Counted from the first letter of the stretch, positions 15,255 through 23,996 are shown. The stretch is 64,000 nucleotides of DNA from Mesorhizobium sp. B2-3-4 (GCF_006442315.1 NZ_VFVY01000020.1:1-64000); one strand, 5' to 3'. A program made the numbers and translations. Notes: generated by a model not told the origin, from the sequence alone.

Positions 15255-16502
15255 ATGAGGAACCTGATTGCCAAACTGGCCATGGCCGCTGCCGTTCTGG
15301 GTGGCGGGCTGGGTGCGGCCGCCGCCGAGACCGCCAACATCTGGGTGCGCGCCGACGGCTCGAACTTCATGCCGAGGATCGTCGACGCCTACAACAAGGC
15401 GCACAAGGACCAGGTCAAGCTCGACATCATCCCCAATGCCGAGATCATCCCGAAATACGGCGCCGCCGCAGCCGGCGGGACGGCGCCCGACGCGCTGTCG
15501 CTCGACCTGATCTACACACCCTCCTTCGCAGCCGCCGGCCAGTTGGAGGACATCACCGATTGGGCGAAGTCGCTGCCCTATTTCGCCAGCCTGTCGCCAG
15601 CGCATGTCAAGACCGGCACCTACAAGGACCATATTTACGGCCTGCCCTTCTCGGCCGATGCCTCGGTGCTGATCTGGAACAAGAAGCTGTTCAAGCAGGC
15701 CGGCCTCGATCCGGAAAAAGGCCCCGCCAACTGGGCCGAGATCGAAGCCGACGCCGAAAAGGTCAACGCGCTTGGCGGCAACATCAAGGGCTTCTATTTC
15801 TCCGGCAATTGCGGCGGCTGCAACATCTTCACCTTCACGCCGCTGATCTGGGCCTCAGGCGGCGACATCCTGTCGGAGGACGGCATGAAAGCGACGCTGG
15901 ACAGCCCGCAACTGCGCGGCGCCATCGATCTCTACCGCTCCATGGTCAAGAAGGACCTGGTGCCGGCGGGCGCGCAGACCGACACCGGCGCCAACTTCTT
16001 CGCCGCCTTCGCCGCCGGCAATATCGGCATTTCGCCCTCCGGCGCCTTCGCCATCGGCGCGCTCAACACGCAATATCCTAATGTCGACTACGGCGTCACC
16101 TTCCTGCCGGGCAAGGACGGCAACTGGTCGTCCTTTGCCGGCGGCGACAATTTCGTCGTCACCAAGGGCACCAAGAAGCTCGCCGTGGTGAAGGAGTTCC
16201 TCGACTTCGCCTATTCGCTCGAAGGCCAGACGATCCTCGCCAAATACGGCAGCCTGCCGGTGCGCGGCGACATCGCCAAGGACGCACTGAAGGATCTCGA
16301 TCCGCGCTACCAGATCGCCGCCGAGGCCATGGCCAAGGGCAAGACGCCCTACTCCGTGGTGTTCAACGATCTGATCAACTCCGCCAATGGCCCGTGGACG
16401 CAGATGATCAACGAGGTGTTCTTCGGTGACGACGTCGATGGCGCGATCGCCAACGCGCAGGAAACCATGCAGTCGATCATCGACCAGGCGCCGCAGAAGT
16501 AG
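15255..16502 (+). CDS. Sugar ABC transporter substrate-binding protein
   Basis: 415 residues. A signal peptide (MRNLIAKLAMAAAVLGGGLG, cleavage near AAAAE) precedes a family-1 extracellular solute-binding fold. Motifs include GTAPDALSLDLIYTPSFAAA, YGLPFSADASVLIWNKKLF and GGDNFVVTKGTKK. It captures an oligosaccharide in the periplasm and passes it to the two permeases downstream. The ATG follows GGAGGAGG. From its neighbours I infer a ligand containing L-arabinofuranose. A 270-bp repeat-rich gap separates it from the permease genes, which may reduce downstream expression. Confidence 0.92.
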   Translation: MRNLIAKLAMAAAVLGGGLGAAAAETANIWVRADGSNFMPRIVDAYNKAHKDQVKLDIIPNAEIIPKYGAAAAGGTAPDALSLDLIYTPSFAAAGQLEDITDWAKSLPYFASLSPAHVKTGTYKDHIYGLPFSADASVLIWNKKLFKQAGLDPEKGPANWAEIEADAEKVNALGGNIKGFYFSGNCGGCNIFTFTPLIWASGGDILSEDGMKATLDSPQLRGAIDLYRSMVKKDLVPAGAQTDTGANFFAAFAAGNIGISPSGAFAIGALNTQYPNVDYGVTFLPGKDGNWSSFAGGDNFVVTKGTKKLAVVKEFLDFAYSLEGQTILAKYGSLPVRGDIAKDALKDLDPRYQIAAEAMAKGKTPYSVVFNDLINSANGPWTQMINEVFFGDDVDGAIANAQETMQSIIDQAPQK

Positions 16503-16599
16503 CGCCTGCCCGGCCGCCCGCCTGTCTCCCTGGGCTGGCGGCCGGAACTTCGTATCGCTAACGGTAGGGCTATCGCGTTGAGACAAGACCTCCTCATCC

Positions 16600-16726
16600 G
16601 GCCGCTACGCGGCCACCTTCTCCCCGCTGGGGAGAAGAGGCTGGCGCTCGTGCCGGCTCCCTCCTCTCCCCTCGGGGAGAGGTCGGATTGCCCCGAATTG
16701 CTCTTCGCAATTCGGTTGGCAATCCG
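16600..16726. repeat. RIME-like mosaic of palindromes
   Basis: Four hairpins lie in a row: GGCCGC-TAC-GCGGCC (16600-16614), TTCTCCCC-GCT-GGGGAGAA (16618-16636), CTCTCCCC-TC-GGGGAGAG (16664-16681), and a long nested one from CGGATTGCC to GGCAATCCG (16684-16726) with GAATTGC/GCAATTC inside. This is the look of Rhizobium intergenic mosaic elements. It sits inside the transporter operon between binding protein and permease genes, as such elements often do, where it may stabilise or end the upstream mRNA. Confidence 0.75.
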
Positions 16727-16774
16727 GGTGAGGGGGCGCTTGGCCAATGCCCCGGCAGCATCGAGCGCCCAGCT

Positions 16775-17698
16775 ATGACCACGATCCCCGCGACATCGGT
16801 CGCACCGGCCAGAAAACGCGCCGGCGCCGGGCGCCGGCAATGGATCGGCCTCATCTATGTCGCGCCGGCCGTGGCGCTGGTGATGGTGTTCTTCGTCATT
16901 CCGCTCGGCATGACGGCGTGGATGTCGCTGCACAACTGGCCGCTGATGGGCGAACATTCCTTCGTCGGCCTCGGCAATTACTGGGCGATCCTGCGCGACA
17001 CCAGGTTCTGGAACGCGCTGAAGTTCACCGGCTTCTACACGCTGGTCGTCACCATCGCGATCTTCGCCGTCGCTTTTCCGCTCGCCATCTTCATCGAGCG
17101 GCCGCGCCCGCTGACCAATCTCTACCGCACCATGTTCTTCATGCCGGCGGTGGTCGGCTTCGCCTCCGCGAGCCTGCTCTGGTCGTGGCTGCTCAATGTC
17201 GATTCCGGCCTCTTCAGCCCCGCCGCCTACGACCTCGGCCTGATCGACAGGAAGTTCAACCTGCTCGCCACCTTCCAGCCGGCCTTCTGGTCGATCATCG
17301 CCATGGTGGTGTGGAAGGTCGCCGGCTTCACCATGATCATCCTGATGACCGGCCTGCAATCGATCCCGCAGGACCTGCAGGAGGCCGCCGTCATCGACGG
17401 CGCCGGGCCGTTCGCCCGCTTCCGCGCGATCACCTTGCCGTTGATGCGCCGCACGCTGGCGCTGGCGCTGATCCTGTCGGTCGCCGGCTCGATCCTCGCC
17501 TTCGACCAGTTCTACATCATCCTGCGCGGCGGCCCGCGCAACCAGACGCTGACGGCGGTCTACTGGATCTTCAACCAGTCCTTCGTGTCGTTCAAGCTCG
17601 GCTATGGCGCGGCACTTTCCATGGTGCTGCTGGTCATCCTGGTGGCGCTCAGCCTCGTCCAGCTCTGGCTGCTGCGCAAGCCCGAGGGCCTCGACTGA
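16775..17698 (+). CDS. Sugar ABC transporter permease (MalF/UgpA type)
   Basis: 307 residues with six predicted membrane helices. The cytoplasmic EAA loop for ATPase contact is visible as EAAVIDGAGPFARFRAITLP. The start is the ATG of MTTIPATSV; a longer in-frame start would translate the RIME repeat and is rejected. It overlaps the next permease gene by one base (TGATG), indicating coupled translation. Together with that permease it forms the membrane channel for the upstream binding protein. Confidence 0.93.
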   Translation: MTTIPATSVAPARKRAGAGRRQWIGLIYVAPAVALVMVFFVIPLGMTAWMSLHNWPLMGEHSFVGLGNYWAILRDTRFWNALKFTGFYTLVVTIAIFAVAFPLAIFIERPRPLTNLYRTMFFMPAVVGFASASLLWSWLLNVDSGLFSPAAYDLGLIDRKFNLLATFQPAFWSIIAMVVWKVAGFTMIILMTGLQSIPQDLQEAAVIDGAGPFARFRAITLPLMRRTLALALILSVAGSILAFDQFYIILRGGPRNQTLTAVYWIFNQSFVSFKLGYGAALSMVLLVILVALSLVQLWLLRKPEGLD

Positions 17699-18555
17699 TG
17701 GCGCAGGCGATATCGGCCAGAGGCAAGCTCGCCGCACGCCTGGCCAGGCACTCCACCGGCATCGTCGCCTCGGTGCTGTTCGTGGCGCCGATCGTGTGGA
17801 CGGTGCTGTCGGCTTTCAAGCCGGCCGCCGAGGCGCGCCTGCCGCCGCTGCCGCCTTGGCCGACGACGGGCTTCTCGCTGGAGAACTACGCCACGCTCAA
17901 CAATTTCGGCGACGGGCTTTGGGCCTCGGCGCAGAACAGCATCTACGTCTCGGTGATGACCGTGGTTCTGTCAGTCATCGTCAGCGTGCTCGCCGGCTAC
18001 GGCTTCTCGCGTTTCCGGTTTCCGTTCAAGGATCTGTTCTTCGTCCTCATCCTGTCGACGATCATGATCCCGTTCCAGTCGATCCTGACGCCGATCTTCC
18101 TGGTGCTGACCAAGCTTGGCCTGCACAACACGCTGACCGGCCTGGTCGGCGTCTATGTGACGCTGCAATTGCCGTTCTCGATCTTCATGATGCGCAACGC
18201 CTTCGATGCCGTGCCGCGCGAGATCGAGGAAGCCGCGCGCATGGACGGCGCCGGCAACGCCACCATGCTGGTCAAGGTGATGCTCCCGCTGGTCTGGCCG
18301 GGTGTCGTCACCATCGCCCTGTTTGCCTTCCTCGGCGCCTGGAACGAGTTCCTCGCAGCCCTGGTGCTGATGACCGACCAGTCCAAATTCACCTTGCCGG
18401 TGATGATGACCGCGCTTCAGTCGGGCCGTTTCGGCGCCATCGACTGGGGTGCGGTGCAGGCGGGTGTCACCGTGATGATGGTGCCCTGCCTGATCCTGTT
18501 CCTCGCTTTGCAGCGGTTCTACATCCGCGGCCTGATGGCCGGGGCCGTCAAATAG
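17698..18555 (+). CDS. Sugar ABC transporter permease (MalG/UgpE type)
   Basis: 285 residues, six membrane helices, EAA loop EEAARMDGAGNATMLVKVML. The ATG shares its A with the stop of the preceding permease. No ATP-binding subunit is encoded in this cluster, so the importer must use an ATPase from elsewhere, as known for shared MsmK/UgpC-like ATPases. A palindromic repeat follows the stop and then the GH127 gene. Confidence 0.93.
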   Translation: MAQAISARGKLAARLARHSTGIVASVLFVAPIVWTVLSAFKPAAEARLPPLPPWPTTGFSLENYATLNNFGDGLWASAQNSIYVSVMTVVLSVIVSVLAGYGFSRFRFPFKDLFFVLILSTIMIPFQSILTPIFLVLTKLGLHNTLTGLVGVYVTLQLPFSIFMMRNAFDAVPREIEEAARMDGAGNATMLVKVMLPLVWPGVVTIALFAFLGAWNEFLAALVLMTDQSKFTLPVMMTALQSGRFGAIDWGAVQAGVTVMMVPCLILFLALQRFYIRGLMAGAVK

Positions 18556-18601
18556 AGCATGATCCCGAAAAGTGGGAACCGGTTTTCGGAAAAGATCATG
18601 C
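18555..18601. repeat. Intergenic palindrome (AGAGCATGATCC type)
   Basis: GCATGATC at 18557 and GATCATGC at 18594 form an outer stem, and CCGAAAA/TTTTCGG an inner one. The sequence is typical of the dispersed rhizobial 'AGAGCATGATCCCGAAAAGTG' repeat. It sits between the second permease and GH127 genes. A shorter relative lies at 29939. Confidence 0.75.
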
Positions 18602-18635
18602 CCCAACCAAGAATAGATCGAATGGAGTGAAGTTC

Positions 18636-20597
18636 ATGACCGCATCGCCATCCCCCAGAGCGTCCGCATCGGCGAAGCCGAAGCTCGCCTTCCGCCCGCT
18701 GCCGGTGCCGCAGGTCGACGTGCACGGCTTTTGGGGCGACCGCGCCGAGGCGGTGGCCACGCGCACCGCCGACATCCTCTACGAGCGCTGCGTGGAGGCA
18801 CGCATGCTGGAGCAGATCGACCCGGACCGCCCCTCGCCCGGCGTCGTCATCCCCTTCCACGTCAATGACGGCTTCACCGCCCGCACCGTGACGACGCAGA
18901 TGTTCTGGGACTCCGACTGGGGCAAGACCATCGAAACCGCCGCCTATTCGCTCTATCGGCGCAAGAATCCGGAACTTGAGAAGAAGATCGACACCGTCAT
19001 CGACATGTACGAGAAGCTGCAGCAGCCCGACGGCTATCTTTCAAGCTGGTACCAGCGCATCCAGCCCGGCCTGCGCTGGACCAATCTGCGCGACTGCCAT
19101 GAGCTCTATTGCGCCGGCCATCTGATCGAGGGCGCGGTCGCCTACTACCAGGCGACCGGCAAGCGCAAGCTGCTCGATGTGATGTGCCGCTATGCCGACC
19201 ATATCGCCGCGACCTTCGGGCCGGAGGCCGGCAAGAAAAGGGGCTATTGCGGCCATGAGGAGATCGAGCTGGCGCTGGTCAGGCTTTCCCGGGTGACCGG
19301 CGAGGCGAAATACATGGAACTGGCCAGATATTTCATCGATGAGCGCGGGCAGCAGCCGCATTATTTCGACCTGGAGGCGCGCGCCCGCGGCGCCGACCCC
19401 AAGGATTTCCACTTCAAGACCTATGAGTACAACCAGTCGCACATCCCGGTGCGCGAGCAGGACAAGGTGGTCGGCCACGCGGTCCGGGCGATGTATCTGT
19501 TTTCCGGCATGGCCGACATCGCCACCGAATATGGCGACGACAGCCTGCGCGTCGCGCTTGACCGGCTCTGGGACGACCTCACCACCAAGAACCTCTACAT
19601 CACCGGCGGGCTCGGTCCGTCGGCGGACAATGAGGGCTTTACCAGCGACTACGACCTGCCCAACGAGAGCGCCTATGCCGAGACCTGCGCTTCCGTCGGC
19701 CTGGTGTTCTGGGCAAGCCGCATGCTCGGCATGGGGCCGAACGGCCGCTATGCCGACATGATGGAACGCGCGCTCTACAACGGCTCGATCTCCGGCCTGT
19801 CGCTCGATGGCTCACTGTTCTTCTACGAAAATCCGCTGGAAAGCCGGGGCAAGCACAACCGCTGGAAATGGCACCGCTGCCCCTGCTGCCCGCCCAATAT
19901 CGGCCGCATGGTGGCTTCGATCGGCAGCTATTTCTACAGCCTGGCGGACGACGCGCTGGCCGTGCATCTCTATGGCGACTCGACCGCGCGTTTCGACATT
20001 GCGGGCGTGCCGGTAACGCTGACGCAGGCGAGCCGCTATCCCTGGGACGGCGCCGTCGAGATCACGGTCGAACCGCAGGCGCCGGTGGAGTTCACGCTGC
20101 ACCTGCGCGTGCCGGCATGGAGCGGCAATGCCGGCCTCGCCGTCAATGGCGAGACGGTCGAGATCGAGGATTTGACCAGCGACGGCTACGCCGCGATCCG
20201 GCGCCAGTGGAAGAAGGGCGACCGTGTCAGGCTCGATCTCGATATGCCGATCGAACGCCTCTACGCCAATCCCGAGGTCAGGCAGGATGCCGGTCGCGTC
20301 GCGCTGTCACGCGGGCCGCTGATCTACTGCGTCGAGGCATCGGACAATGATGGTCGCCTGCATCGGCTGACCTTGCCGCGCACGGCCGGCATCGAGGCGC
20401 ATGAGGCGCCGGACCTGCTGGGGGGCGTGGTGACGCTTTCAGCCACCGCCTGGGCCGATGCCGGCGACGGCTGGCAGGACGGGCTCTACCGGTCCGAGCC
20501 GCCGGCCAGCGTCGAAACCCGCCTGACCGCCATCCCCTACTTCGCCTGGGACAACCGCGAGCCGGGCGAGATGCTGGTGTGGCTGCGCGACGGCTGA
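18636..20597 (+). CDS. GH127-family beta-L-arabinofuranosidase
   Basis: 653 residues. It should release L-arabinose from beta-L-arabinofuranosides such as those on plant hydroxyproline-rich glycoproteins. An (alpha/alpha)6 barrel is followed by beta domains. The GH127 zinc/thiol site is complete: Glu349 and Cys351 in AETCASVG, and Cys415, Cys417 and Cys418 in HRCPCCPPN. A likely acid/base Glu333 lies in ADNEGFT. No signal peptide is present, so it acts in the cytoplasm on imported oligosaccharide. It follows the permeases in the same direction with a clear GGAG ribosome site. Substrate is inferred from family and context. Confidence 0.9.
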   Translation: MTASPSPRASASAKPKLAFRPLPVPQVDVHGFWGDRAEAVATRTADILYERCVEARMLEQIDPDRPSPGVVIPFHVNDGFTARTVTTQMFWDSDWGKTIETAAYSLYRRKNPELEKKIDTVIDMYEKLQQPDGYLSSWYQRIQPGLRWTNLRDCHELYCAGHLIEGAVAYYQATGKRKLLDVMCRYADHIAATFGPEAGKKRGYCGHEEIELALVRLSRVTGEAKYMELARYFIDERGQQPHYFDLEARARGADPKDFHFKTYEYNQSHIPVREQDKVVGHAVRAMYLFSGMADIATEYGDDSLRVALDRLWDDLTTKNLYITGGLGPSADNEGFTSDYDLPNESAYAETCASVGLVFWASRMLGMGPNGRYADMMERALYNGSISGLSLDGSLFFYENPLESRGKHNRWKWHRCPCCPPNIGRMVASIGSYFYSLADDALAVHLYGDSTARFDIAGVPVTLTQASRYPWDGAVEITVEPQAPVEFTLHLRVPAWSGNAGLAVNGETVEIEDLTSDGYAAIRRQWKKGDRVRLDLDMPIERLYANPEVRQDAGRVALSRGPLIYCVEASDNDGRLHRLTLPRTAGIEAHEAPDLLGGVVTLSATAWADAGDGWQDGLYRSEPPASVETRLTAIPYFAWDNREPGEMLVWLRDG

Positions 20598-20642
20598 GGC
20601 CGGCAGCGGCGCCTCAAATCTTGCCCGCGACTGTTTCGGACG

Positions 20643-21716
20643 TCACTCGGCGGCCACAGGCTGCGGTGCCTTCGGTGCCGGGCTCCTGTCGACATGCGCC
20701 CAGGCCGGCCGCTCGAACAGGAACATGCCGAAGCCGATGCGCTGGACGATGAAATAAAGCACGACCGGGCTGATGATCGAGACCAGCAGCACCGCGAGGC
20801 TGAGCATGCCTGTATCAGTCAGAAGGCCGCTCGCCAGCGCCGCGCCACGGAAGAGCGACATCGGAATGGTGAAGGCGACATAGACGACCAGCGAATGTTC
20901 GCCGAGCCAGCGCAGCCATTCCCAGGCGGCGAACCGCGACAGGAAGCCGCCGAGCACGCACAACGCCACCGCGCCCGCGACCGCCAGGACGAGATGCAGC
21001 GGCGGCCATGCCGCCAGCCCCATCTGCATGTCGACCGGGTGCATGGCATAGCCTGGCGAATAGACCAGCAGGCCGTTGACCACGGCCCACATGGCCAGGC
21101 CGGCGACGGCGAGTGCCGGGCGCCCTTGCGTCCATTCGACGAGCCGGAAGATCATCGGCGCCATGACGAAGCCGAGATAGAAGAACACGAAATAGGCGGC
21201 GAACTGTTCGACCGCATAGCTGTCGGGCTTCGGCGCCCACATCTGCAGGCCGGCCGCGATCGGAATGACGATCCAGGCGGGCACGGCAAACTGACGCAGG
21301 AGTTTTGCCACCAGGCCGAACACCGCCAGCATGTAGATGAACCACAGGACGCCATAGGGCTGGACGACGGCCATCGCCAGGTCGTGCAGCATGCCGCCGG
21401 GATCCCTGCTGAAGATACCGATCTTCAGTCCGATCGAGATGATCGCCCACAGCACGTAGAAATAGAGGTAGTGGACGACGCGCCGGTCGATATAGCGCCG
21501 CCACGGCCGGTCGATCACCTGCGACAGGAACAGCCCGGAGATCAGGAAGAATTCCGGCATGCGGAACGGCGTCGCGAAGCCGATGACATAGTGCAGGAAG
21601 CCGACGCCATCGGTATACTCGCCGGTGTTGTAGGCCGAGTACATCATCACCACGAGGATGATCGAGAGACCTTTGGCCGTGTCCACCCACGGCATGCGCG
21701 TCGGGCTGCTGTTCAT
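20643..21716 (-). CDS. Acyltransferase family membrane protein (OpgC/acyltransferase-3 like)
   Basis: 357 residues with about ten membrane helices. The N-terminal WVDTAKGLSIILVVMMYS pattern is the conserved first helix of the acyltransferase-3 superfamily (D-x-x-K/R-G). RMPEFFLISGLFLS follows and matches the second signature. Such proteins transfer acetyl, succinyl or other acyl groups across the inner membrane to surface glycans. The protein ends in a short proline-rich tail. It is monocistronic and convergent with the GH127 gene. The acceptor is unknown. Confidence 0.88.
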   Translation of the reverse strand: MNSSPTRMPWVDTAKGLSIILVVMMYSAYNTGEYTDGVGFLHYVIGFATPFRMPEFFLISGLFLSQVIDRPWRRYIDRRVVHYLYFYVLWAIISIGLKIGIFSRDPGGMLHDLAMAVVQPYGVLWFIYMLAVFGLVAKLLRQFAVPAWIVIPIAAGLQMWAPKPDSYAVEQFAAYFVFFYLGFVMAPMIFRLVEWTQGRPALAVAGLAMWAVVNGLLVYSPGYAMHPVDMQMGLAAWPPLHLVLAVAGAVALCVLGGFLSRFAAWEWLRWLGEHSLVVYVAFTIPMSLFRGAALASGLLTDTGMLSLAVLLVSIISPVVLYFIVQRIGFGMFLFERPAWAHVDRSPAPKAPQPVAAE

Positions 21717-21811
21717 GGCGGCGAATCCAAACGGGCCGGCCCCGATGGCCAGCCATCATCCGGCGGTATCTAGCACCATCAAGCTTCCCAGATCGTAAAC
21801 AGCCAGAGTCG

Positions 21812-22210
21812 CTATTTCCGGGCCTTCGATTTGTTCAGAGCGACCGCGGCGCGCACCAGCGCCTTGAAAGCCTCCTCGTTGACCTCTTCGCCCTTCTGAA
21901 AATCGATGGCGCGGCGCGTATTGCCTTCGAGGCTGGAGTTGAACAGACGCGCCGGATCGGGCAGCGCCGCCCCCTTTGCGAAAGTCAGCTTGACCGCGGC
22001 CTTGTAGGTCTCGCCGGTGCAGATCATGCCGGCATCCTCCCACACCGGAACCCCGCGCCATTTCCAGGTCTCGACCACGTCGGGATCGGCCTGATGGATC
22101 AGCGCGCGCAAACGCCCCAGCATCTCGCCGCGCCAGTCGCCCAATTCCTCGATCCTGCCATCGATCAATTCGGAGGCGGATTTGCTCTCCCGCGATGCCG
22201 TGGTCGTCAT
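21812..22210 (-). CDS. DUF1801 domain-containing protein
   Basis: 132 residues of the DUF1801 (YdhG-like) family, recognised by RLRALIHQADPDVVETWKWRGVPVW and TYKAAVKLTFAKGAAL. The fold is a small alpha/beta barrel-like domain of unknown activity. It is the last gene of the ArsR-SRPBCC-VOC operon. It is preceded by a second DUF1801 gene 34 bases upstream, so the two are probably ancient paralogues. No catalytic residues can be proposed. Confidence 0.8.
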   Translation of the reverse strand: MTTTASRESKSASELIDGRIEELGDWRGEMLGRLRALIHQADPDVVETWKWRGVPVWEDAGMICTGETYKAAVKLTFAKGAALPDPARLFNSSLEGNTRRAIDFQKGEEVNEEAFKALVRAAVALNKSKARK

Positions 22211-22244
22211 GGTGTTTCTCCTTCGAACTTCAGAAATAGCGCGC

Positions 22245-22679
22245 TTACATGCGCTCGCCAGGCAAGACGCTCGCCTGTTTCACCCAGGCGCTGAACCGCG
22301 CCTCGTCGAATGCGTCGTCCTCGCGGATGTCGAGATAGCGCGTATCGCCGCTCTTCGACGCGCCGGGCGGCACCGGATCGAGCGACTGGCCGCGAAAGAA
22401 GGCCACTTTGATGTATCTGGTGAAGCAATGGATGCCGAGGAACCAGCCCTCGCCTTCGACACCGTAGAGGGGCGAGTTCCATTTGACGGCCTTTCGCACA
22501 CCGGGAACGGCCTGCTTGATGAGCGCGTCGAGGCGTTCTCCCACGGCGCGCTTCCAGCCCGGCATGGCCGCGATATAGGCCTGCACCGGCGCATCGCCAT
22601 GGCCCTTGGCGATCTGCGGGTTGCCGCCTGAAAGCAGCTTCGGTTCAGCTTTGGCGGCGGGTTTCGTCGATTTCGCCAT
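22245..22679 (-). CDS. DUF1801 domain-containing protein
   Basis: 144 residues. A Lys/Ala-rich start (AKSTKPAAKAEPK) precedes a DUF1801 domain with LIKQAVPGVRKAVKWNSPLYG and FTRYIKVAFFRGQSL. It starts 6 bases after the small membrane protein gene and shares the operon with VOC and SRPBCC genes. In many proteobacteria these families travel together under an ArsR-type repressor. Function unknown. Confidence 0.82.
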   Translation of the reverse strand: MAKSTKPAAKAEPKLLSGGNPQIAKGHGDAPVQAYIAAMPGWKRAVGERLDALIKQAVPGVRKAVKWNSPLYGVEGEGWFLGIHCFTRYIKVAFFRGQSLDPVPPGASKSGDTRYLDIREDDAFDEARFSAWVKQASVLPGERM

Positions 22680-22685
22680 CCGTTC

Positions 22686-22925
22686 CTACCCGTTGGCGCG
22701 CTGCGCGGCGCGCGCTTTCCCGACATAAGGCAGCATGAACATATAGAGGCCGCTGAACAGCAGCAGGAACAGCGGCGCAAGCGGCGAATAGACCACCCAA
22801 GCGGGCGGTTGCCCGAACGCCATGGTGGCGAAATTCGCGGCCACGGTGATCGTGAAGACGATCGACAGCCAGCGATGCGCCTGCCGTATCCATTTGCTCC
22901 AGCCCAATTCTGCCTCCTCTTGCAC
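22686..22925 (-). CDS. Small two-helix membrane protein
   Basis: 79 residues with two hydrophobic segments (WLSIVFTITVAANFATMAF and YSPLAPLFLLLFSGLYMFML) joined by a short loop, and a basic tail. I do not recognise a named family; similar small inner-membrane proteins accompany DUF1801 genes. It lies between the tandem repeat array after the VOC gene and the DUF1801 gene, and its start is 6 bases after a GGCAGAATTGGGC-type leader without a strong ribosome site. Confidence 0.65.
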   Translation of the reverse strand: MQEEAELGWSKWIRQAHRWLSIVFTITVAANFATMAFGQPPAWVVYSPLAPLFLLLFSGLYMFMLPYVGKARAAQRANG

Positions 22926-22938
22926 TATGCGTTGGAAC

Positions 22939-23142
22939 CCGGCGCGCTACCAGCGCGCCAACTCCGTGATCTGGATGAGTCTGCCGGAACCGGCGCGCTA
23001 CCAGCGCGCCAGCTCCGTGATCTGGATGAGTTTGCCGCAGCCGGCGCGCTACCAGCGCGCCAGCTCCGTGATCTGGATGAGATTACCGCAACCGGCGCGC
23101 TACCAGCGCGCAAGCTCCGTGATCTGGATGAGATTACCGCAA
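22939..23142. repeat. Four tandem 51-bp copies of the VOC gene 3' end
   Basis: Units begin at 22939, 22990, 23041 and 23092, each opening CCGGCGCGCTACCAGCGCG and ending GGATGAG plus seven to ten bases. On the minus strand every unit encodes CGNLIQITELARW and a TAG stop. The rightmost unit is the real gene end; the others lie beyond the stop. Copies farther from the gene carry more differences, consistent with stepwise duplication. Each unit is 17 codons, so the frame is kept but closed by the stop each time. Confidence 0.95.
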
Positions 23143-23492
23143 CCGTCATTCACCTGCGCGATGGTCGAGCCGGTCACCTGCGTCGGCGCCATGGCGAAGG
23201 CACCGCCATTCGCCGTGATGCGCTCATGGTCGACCTTGATGTCGTCGGTGAAGAGCATGAGCGCCGGCTGGCCTTGGCTTAACATCGCCTGCTGGTAGGC
23301 CTTGGCGGCCAGATTGTCGTTCAGCGCCAGCTGCAGTTCGGTGCCCTCGGGCTCTTCGGGCGAGACCACCGTCAGCCAGCGGAACGGCCCGTTGCTGAAA
23401 TCGGCCTTCGCCTTAAAGCCAAGCACGCCGGTGTAGAAGGCGAGCGCCTTTTGCTGATCGTCGACATAGATGCTGGTCAGTTTGATCTTCAT
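23100..23492 (-). CDS. VOC family protein (glyoxalase/bleomycin-resistance fold)
   Basis: 130 residues with two beta-alpha-beta-beta-beta units. The N-terminal KLTSIYVDDQQKALAFYTGVLGF is the family hallmark, and C-terminal VNDGCGNLIQITEL closes the metal-binding site (the Glu of ITEL). Such proteins are lyases, dioxygenases or antibiotic-binding proteins; the specific role is unknown. The last 14 codons are part of the first unit of a four-copy 51-bp tandem array. It lies downstream of the SRPBCC gene in the ArsR operon. Confidence 0.88.
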   Translation of the reverse strand: MKIKLTSIYVDDQQKALAFYTGVLGFKAKADFSNGPFRWLTVVSPEEPEGTELQLALNDNLAAKAYQQAMLSQGQPALMLFTDDIKVDHERITANGGAFAMAPTQVTGSTIAQVNDGCGNLIQITELARW

Positions 23493-23570
23493 TGCGTTTC
23501 TCCATAGGTTTCGCGCGCGGCACCGCGCCGCGTCGACGACAGGGGTGGTTCTTGCGCGGGCCGGCGGACC

Positions 23571-23996
23571 TCAGTCCGTCCGCGCCAGCAGCTCTTCGAG
23601 CTTCTCCAGGAATTTCGGCCAGCCCATCCTAGCGCCGCCATAGGCCCGCTTCTGATCGGGCCGGAAGCCGGCCTGCTCCATGCGCAGATGGGTTCCCGTC
23701 GCGGTTGGCGTGAGCGTGAAGGTCACCACGCTCCTGAGATCGAACGCCGGATCGTGATGGGTGAGGTTCCAGCTATAGGACAGTGTCTTGTGCGGCTCGA
23801 CCGCAAGCACCTCGCAGTCCAGCACGCCGGCTCCCTCGGCCCTGATGTTGAAGCGATGGCCGACGGCGGGTTTGAAATCACTCTTCATCAGCCACTCCTC
23901 GATCAGATGCGGTTGCGTCAGCGCGCGCCAGAGTTTCTCGGGCGGATGGGAGATTTCCCGTTCGACGACGACAGTGCGGGTCTCCCTATCGTTCAC
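23571..23996 (-). CDS. SRPBCC (AHSA1-like) domain protein
   Basis: 141 residues in a START/Bet v1-like fold, recognised by VVEREISHPPEKLWRALTQPHLIEEWL and the C-terminal WPKFLEKLEELL. These proteins bind hydrophobic ligands and are commonly fused to or adjacent to ArsR regulators. It overlaps the ArsR gene by 4 bases (ATGA), so translation is coupled. Ligand unknown. Confidence 0.9.
   Translation of the reverse strand: MNDRETRTVVVEREISHPPEKLWRALTQPHLIEEWLMKSDFKPAVGHRFNIRAEGAGVLDCEVLAVEPHKTLSYSWNLTHHDPAFDLRSVVTFTLTPTATGTHLRMEQAGFRPDQKRAYGGARMGWPKFLEKLEELLARTD

Noticed and set aside
16688..16774. An N-terminal extension of the first sugar permease
   Set aside because: The extension would translate the RIME palindromes; the ATG at 16775 gives the family N-terminus.
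22939..23142. A CRISPR array
   Set aside because: Units are contiguous 51-bp direct repeats without unique spacers, derived from the VOC gene end, and no cas genes are near.
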